Part shown: in pieces, positions 58,198-64,000 of the stretch | Position numbering within the stretch: the stretch's first letter is position 1 | How the letters are laid out: the number at the start of each line of letters is the position of its first letter | DNA from: Mytilus californianus | Lineage: Eukaryota; Mollusca; Bivalvia; Mytilida; Mytilidae | Assembly (NCBI RefSeq): GCF_021869535.1 | Contig: NW_026262734.1 | Location: 80,042,339 to 80,106,338 of the forward strand | Direction: 5' to 3' | DNA: 64,000 nt | Translations under genes and position numbers: made by a program | The notes under the pieces: generated by a model | Told to the model about the DNA's origin: nothing | The model's input: only the letters and a program-made list of their open reading frames with translations | Database searches by the model: none

Positions 58198-60368
58198 CAT
58201 ATGACGTGAATATAAACAACTATAAGTCATTGTATGAACTTGAACAGTTAACATAACTCATATCGTGTTATTCATACAAGTACACGTTCGAGAGTAAGTC
58301 TTACTTAGTGATGTCAAAAAATAGAATACAAGGATGGGATTCAGGTTCCGACAATTTCAAAATATGCGATCATCTGTGGCACAAATAATCCATAACAATC
58401 AATCAATTCGTGATGGCGACCGATAAACTTCTGGCGTGATTATCTTTGGATCCCTTGGATAGGTCCATATCTTAATTTTATCAGTACAAAAATCATCATT
58501 AAAACCGCAAACTCTAAAATTATGGGAGTGATTCATACTACGAACATACTACGAACAAAGTTCACAAGTGGGTAGCTGCAGTCATCACTATTGTTGGTAT
58601 TGTCGTAAAGTTTTGTTTTCATACGACCTTCATTGTCATGCCTGTTTGAGACACAGCAACACCTACAAAAGCACCTCAGATATCGTTGACTCAAGATTGA
58701 ACAGCAATCCGTTATTCGGTCAAACGAGCGTTTGCAAATTTAATTTAAGAAACTGTTGATTTCATTATACTTAATGCATTGAGTAATATACCATATTCGA
58801 TAATGGAAGACCAAGAATGCTTATATTTTTCTTTTTATATAATGATTCTAATGTACCTTTCTTACAGTATTTTTGTATTACATTGCTAAATTTGAATGTT
58901 AAACGTCTATAATTAATTATATAATAAAATTACAGAGAACTCTTAAAGAATTATTAGTCCGTAAATGTATTTTTTTCGGTATAACTGCATGTAGGTTTTA
59001 TGAGTAATAACCGCGAAATTTCAAGATTTTATGGTGCATTGTGTTCAAAAGTGCTTTTAAAACTTTAGAATTGTTTGCTTTTTCTCTTTCAACTTGACCT
59101 TTAAACCTTCTATCATATCATTTTTTTCATTTACGATTTTTGAGGAAATTGATAAACTTTCATCGTGTTACAGGTGAAATCGTTAACCCTTATTAGAGAT
59201 TTCCAATAAAATGACGTTACTCGACATAACCGACCTATCTCAGCGTATTTCGTCCTATTGCATTGAAGCATGACGGAGGGGAGCATACACTAAATGCATT
59301 TTTTGCTCTTTCGACACGCATTTTTTGCTGATATAGACTAAATGTAAAAATCAACCCCAACTACTTTTTTTTAATCTTTAAATATGTTGTTATTAATTTT
59401 TGAATGAATTTATTGACTAAAATATTTAATGGAATAAGCAAGCTAGCAACTTGTAATCAAATACACCCATCATTTCTTGTCATTTCACTTGACCCATATT
59501 TCAGTTCTTCACAAAATATGAATTTAAAAACTACCAAGTAAAAATTTAGCATGAAAATATTAAAATAATGAAATCCGAAGCGAGAAGGTTATCTCTTTTT
59601 TTGTTTTTATAAGTTTTTACGCTTAAAAAGTAGATTCCAACACACCCGAATGTAAAAGGTGTACGCGACTAACTTTTTTTTTTAAATTATTTTTCTATAA
59701 TTTAATTCAAGATAATTTGACGTGAGCAGAAATTCATATCATTGATACATTTATCAAATAGTACTTTTTAGTCTTTAACTATGATAATGCATTGGACGAG
59801 GTTTTTGTCCATGTATACCTAAACGTGCATTCGCAGAAACAGGGGGAGAGGGCGTACTCCCCCCTTTCGATCGCCAAATAATTTAGAAAATCTCACGTTT
59901 TCCACGTTATCTATACAAATGTTTAGTATAAAATCGTCCAAATTTTTTTTCGCGTTGCTCCGCTCGGCAGTTTAAATTCAATTATCGGGAACTACGCCCT
60001 TTTTTCAAATATCTTGGATCCGGCCATAATCACAAACTGTATAGCACAAAAAAAAATTAAATTAATGTCGTTTGACTTTGATAAATACGTTTTAAAAACA
60101 ACAATGTTTGAATATTAGACATCTCGCTCGGGATTTAAAAGTTTAAGGCTACATACTGAATTGGATTTTTTCCTGGATTTAGAGCTCACTTAACACGGAA
60201 ATGTGATACTGGCGTGCAATCTAATGGACACATATTCTTCTTTCGGATGTTTCTTTTAATATAAATATTCATTTATTAAGTTATATATAATTCCACTAAC
60301 AAATAATCATGTATCTTTTACTGATGAATTATAATTGCATTTTATAGAAACTACATATAATCTACCCT
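58198..60368. other. Intergenic DNA, no gene seen
   Basis: No domain-bearing frame. A small G/C hairpin, GGGGGAGAGGGCGTACTCCC, lies at about 59842-59861. Confidence 0.4.
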
Positions 60369-61522
60369 TTCCTCGATCTTGATATCTATATCATTAATGG
60401 AAAGCTTAATACTAAAATATATGATAAAAGAGATGATTTTTCATTTCCTATCGTTAATTATCCATTTTTAGATGGTGACGTTCCCTTGTCACCATCTTAC
60501 GGTGTTTATATATCTCAATTTGTACGATTCGCTCGTGCATGTACCAATGTTTTAGATTTTAACGAGAGAAATTTATGTATTACTGAAAAATTATTACACC
60601 AGGGTTTTCGATATCACAAACTAGTCAAAACATTTACTAAATTTTTGTCATCGGTATAAGGACATCATTCTTAAATATAGCTCAACATGCAGACTTCTTA
60701 TACGTTCAGGTATTTCACATCCAATTTTTTATGGAAATATTCTTTATAAAGCACAAAAATGTCAGTATTCACCTCTGAAGCTAACAAAACCTTAAAATAG
60801 ACTTATTAAGAAGGGATATAGTTACGATACTGTTGTCAGGTCACTAAAGATGTTTTTGCGTTAATATTGATTCACTTATAGGGTCTTTGCATCGGCACTA
60901 AACACATTTATTTAAAAACCAGTTTTGTTCTTCTCATATATGTAATAATGGTATGATACTAAACCCCTAACGGGAAGGATTGTGCCTGATATTCATATAA
61001 TGAAGACATAATCTTTCAATCAGTTTAATTGAAGTCTGGAGCTGGCATGTCAGTTAACTGCTAGTAGTCTGTTGTTATTTATGTATTATTGTCATTTTGT
61101 TTATTTTCTTTGGTTACATCTTCTGGAATCAGACTCGGACTTCTCTTGAACTGAATTTTAATGTGCGTTTTGTTATGCGTTTACTTTTCTACATTGGCTA
61201 GAGTATAGGGGGAGGGTTGAGATCTCATAAACATGTTTAACCCCGCAGCATTTTTGCGCCTGTCCCAAGTCAGGAGCCTCTAGCCTTTGTTAGTCTTGTA
61301 TTATTTTTAATTTTAGTTTCTTGTGTACAATTTGGAGTTTAGTATGGCGTTCATTATCACTGAACTAGTATATATATTTGTTTAGGGGCCAGTTGAAGGA
61401 CGCCTCCGGGTGCGGGAATTTCTTGCTGCATTGAAGACCTGTTGATGACCTTCTGCTGTTGTCTGTTCAATGGTCGGGTTGTTGTCTCTTTGACACATTC
61501 CCCATTTCCATTCTCAATTTTA
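60369..61522 (+). mobile_element. Reverse-transcriptase retroelement remnant with 3' tail
   Basis: 60369-60659 is an open segment of 96 codons (FLDLDIYIINGKLNTKIYDK, YGVYISQFVRFARACTNVL) ending in TAA. The protein continues in a shifted frame to about 60800 (SGISHPIFYGNILYKAQKC, GYSYDTVVRSLKMF). It matches my recollection of the C-terminal region of a mollusc RT-bearing element whose exact family (Penelope-like or other non-LTR) I cannot assign. It is followed without break by a 3' region and the tail at 61229-61522 that is dispersed elsewhere in the window. Upstream RT motifs are absent, consistent with 5' truncation. Confidence 0.6.
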
Positions 61523-61640
61523 CTATACAGTTATGAACACAAATGGTCCTACCGACACTCTGTGCTTTTGACATGACACAAGGTCTTGCTTTTCTAGAGT
61601 GTTAATGTATTTTTTTACTTAATTTGTGGTATGTACAAAA

Positions 61641-61925
61641 AAGATGTAGTATGATTGCAAATGAGACAACTCTTCACAAGAAACCAAATGACACAGCAAT
61701 TAACAACTATAGGCCACCGTACGACCTTTAACAATGAGTAAAGCCCATACCGAATAGTCATCTATAAGAGGCCACAAATGTAAAACAACTATAACGATAA
61801 AACTAACGGCCTAACTAATGTACAAAAAAATGAACGAAAGCACAGCAACAAACGATAATCATTGAATTACAGGCTCCTTACTTAGGACAGTCACATCCAT
61901 ACATAATGTGGCGGGGTTAAACATG
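61641..61925 (+). repeat. SINE-like dispersed repeat family A, long copy
   Basis: AAGATGTAGTATGATTGCAA, GAGACAACTCTTCACAAG, TATAGGCCACCGTACGACC, then TGTGGCGGGGTTAAACATG and TACCTGGGACAGTGGTG. The best preserved copy here. Confidence 0.75.
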
Positions 61926-63149
61926 TTAACGGGCCCTCTTACCTGGGACAGTGGTGAAACAGTACGAAATGATTGATTAATATTCTAGACTGGATAATTA
62001 TTCTGTATTTATTAGTTGTAGTTGTTTTAAAGATAGTGTTCAGTAGCTGTGAACACTCTAAGATCGGTACATGGAGTTTATTTGGTAATACTAGTAATTG
62101 CTGTTTTTGTGCTTCGTTTAAGTCGGACGAGTCAATCCCTTTCTTATTGTTTTAACTGTGAGTATAGACATGACCATTTGATAAACATACTTCTATGATC
62201 TTTATTGCTTTTAACTTGGACATTTATAAAACTTGAACTATGTAGCAAAGAGATGCATGCGTAAAAAAAGTTCTCGACATAAGTTGGCTAAAATATCGGA
62301 TAAGGATTTAGCCTCAAGCTATAATACTTACAAGCTATAATAAATACGACGAAGATTTAGCCTCAGGCTATAATACTCATGATGATGATGATGATACTGA
62401 TGTATGTCTTATATCCAGCGACAAATATTACATATATATTAAGGATGATGAAATGATAATGATAAATGAATATACCTTTTTGTACATGACCAACAGTTAA
62501 GAGTCGCATTTTTATATGCTACGTAACAAATTAGCGTACCCGATACAAAGACACACTGGGGGTCCAACAAAATAATTGAACCCGTAATTGAGGCTAGCCT
62601 GCTACCAGTCAATCTAATATTTAATAAAAACCTGTTAATATATTTTATGCTTTATGCGGATATCTTATTATTCTAGCAACACTTGTTTTGTTTTGATAAC
62701 AATTTTTGTTGCATAATTTGTTTGATTATTCTCCTTGATTCTTTGTATCAAAAAGCTTAGATTTTATTGTAAAATGGTGTTTCACAGCTTCCATTATCCT
62801 TGTGACTTGCTATTGTATTAATATCCAGTAGGCATGCAATTATTATTCTAAATAGTATAAAATATTTTTTAACAAGTAAAGATTACCCCGTTTTGATACA
62901 GACTTCCTTATCACTATCATCTAAGATACATACACTGACAAAATATTGTACCCGTACTCATATTACAATCACCCTGTCTGTCCGTCCGCCAGTCTGTTCG
63001 TTCAACAAATATTTTCAATTTTCTTTTCAAAAGCATTAGTATGCTTAGCATGCATTCTTTTTTCGATTTATTCAATTTCATCCGACATGTATATATCTGG
63101 AACCGTGTCGAGCGTCCAACTATCAAACAGAGTCCAAATGGCGTGAATA
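61926..63149. other. Intergenic DNA, no gene seen
   Basis: A short (GAT)n at about 62378-62396. At 62940-63010 a scrap with TACCCGTACTC and GTCCGTCCGCCAGTCTG resembles the head of the 34906 repeat. Confidence 0.45.
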
Positions 63150-63430
63150 ATGACTACAGTGGCTCCTGCTGTCGTCAACAATAAGCAAAAACTCATACCG
63201 TATTATAATTATCAGATACTAGTATATAAGGCATTGACTTTGAAAAATGTAAACAGTTCAAACGAAAATAAAACATCTTTACAAGAGTAAAATTAACCCA
63301 AAAATGACAGAAAGTAAAAAAACGACATCCACTGAATTGAAAGCTCCTGACTTGGGAAAGCCAATATAGAATTTGGCCTGATTAAACGCGTTTACCAGCG
63401 TTCAACACTCTGGTGTAACAGCACGATATA
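63150..63430 (+). repeat. Family A copy, 5' truncated
   Basis: CGTCAACAATAAGCAAAAAC, CATACCGTATTATAATTATC, CACTGAATTGAAAGCTCCTG, TTGGCCTGATTAAACG follow the latter part of family A. Confidence 0.6.
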
Positions 63431-63603
63431 AGAAATAAAACCGGTAAAAGTCAGTTGGAAATAGCTCAACTAATCAATATTGAATTAATCCCAAAACAAT
63501 TACATTTTTATGATGAAAGACACAGAGTACCGATCTTAAAGTACCCCCAGGTACTGAAAGCTGATTCTTATGTTCATGTTGAATTACCTGAGTTAAAAAA
63601 AAT

Positions 63604-63925
63604 AAGGAGATATGATATGATTGCCAATAAGAAATGAAGTGGATGTAAACAATGATAAGCAACCGTACGGCCTTCATCAATGAGAAAAATCCATACCGTA
63701 TAGTCGACTATAAAAGGAACCAACTTGAAAAATATGAAACAATTCAATTAAGAAAACTACCGGCCTGATTTAAAACAAAACAATTTACGAAAAACAAATA
63801 TAACATTTATGAACCAACGACAACAAGTGAACCACAGGCTCCTGACATGGGACAGGCACATAAAAAATGAGTGCTCAACCCCTCCTCCTAAGCCTGGGAC
63901 AGTGGTGCAACAGCACGACATAAGA
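63604..63925 (+). repeat. SINE-like dispersed repeat family A, long copy
   Basis: AAGGAGATATGATATGATTG, GCAACCGTACGGCCTTCATC, CATACCGTATAGTCGACTAT, CAGGCTCCTGACATGGGACA, CTGGGACAGTGGTGCAACAG. The region after it to the window end holds nothing recognisable. Confidence 0.75.
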
Positions 63926-64000
63926 ACAACCTGGAAAAACCTTTCTTCAGAGAGCTTAGTTTACACATATAAACATATTTAAAGTAATTATGAATATAAA

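Overview
This is eukaryotic, AT-rich, gene-poor DNA. It is most likely from a bivalve mollusc and probably a mussel (Mytilus-like). That rests on intron-split genes with AATAAA signals, a TRIM/B-box coding sequence and a DZIP3-type HEPN gene of the sort that is expanded in bivalves, and several dispersed repeat families that I recognise from mussel DNA. No database search was possible.

Layout. 1-8370: intergenic DNA with repeat fragments and one TRIM-like pseudogene (3821-5457). 8372-13114: a rearranged LTR-retrotransposon remnant on the minus strand. It has a tandemly duplicated gag, a primer-binding-site-like sequence, an LTR of about 450 bp, an inverted LTR fragment, and a 721-bp palindromic TTAA element. 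13240-16840: repeats and a short inverted-repeat element.

16843-38265: a nest of transposons. A minus-strand Ty3/gypsy-type element has direct LTRs of 551 and 573 bp and encodes gag, a zinc knuckle, protease, RT-RNase H, integrase and a chromodomain. It is split by two later insertions. One is a 4.2-kb DIRS-like tyrosine-recombinase retroelement (23634-27865) with no target duplication. The other is an 8.8-kb unclassified element (27985-36748) flanked by the 6-bp duplication CTTCTG. Removing either insertion on paper keeps the gag reading frame. The 8.8-kb element carries an OTU-domain protease gene interrupted by a single TGA, an array of a motif of about 30 bp centred on CCGGGATAAG, and a non-autonomous Helitron. 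The Helitron itself contains a palindromic element.

38266-45745: intergenic DNA with three more inverted-repeat elements, two of them nested. 45746-48623: the best intact gene in the window, three exons and 763 codons, joining a DZIP3-like HEPN domain to a BTB-tail/BACK-Kelch region. 48624-64000: intergenic DNA with repeat copies, a TTAA element (55148-55739), a decayed ankyrin-repeat gene (56217-57172) and a reverse-transcriptase remnant whose 3' tail (60369-61522) explains one dispersed repeat family.

The most interesting material is the OTU-bearing 8.8-kb element with its motif array, the restorable nesting order, and the HEPN-Kelch fusion gene.
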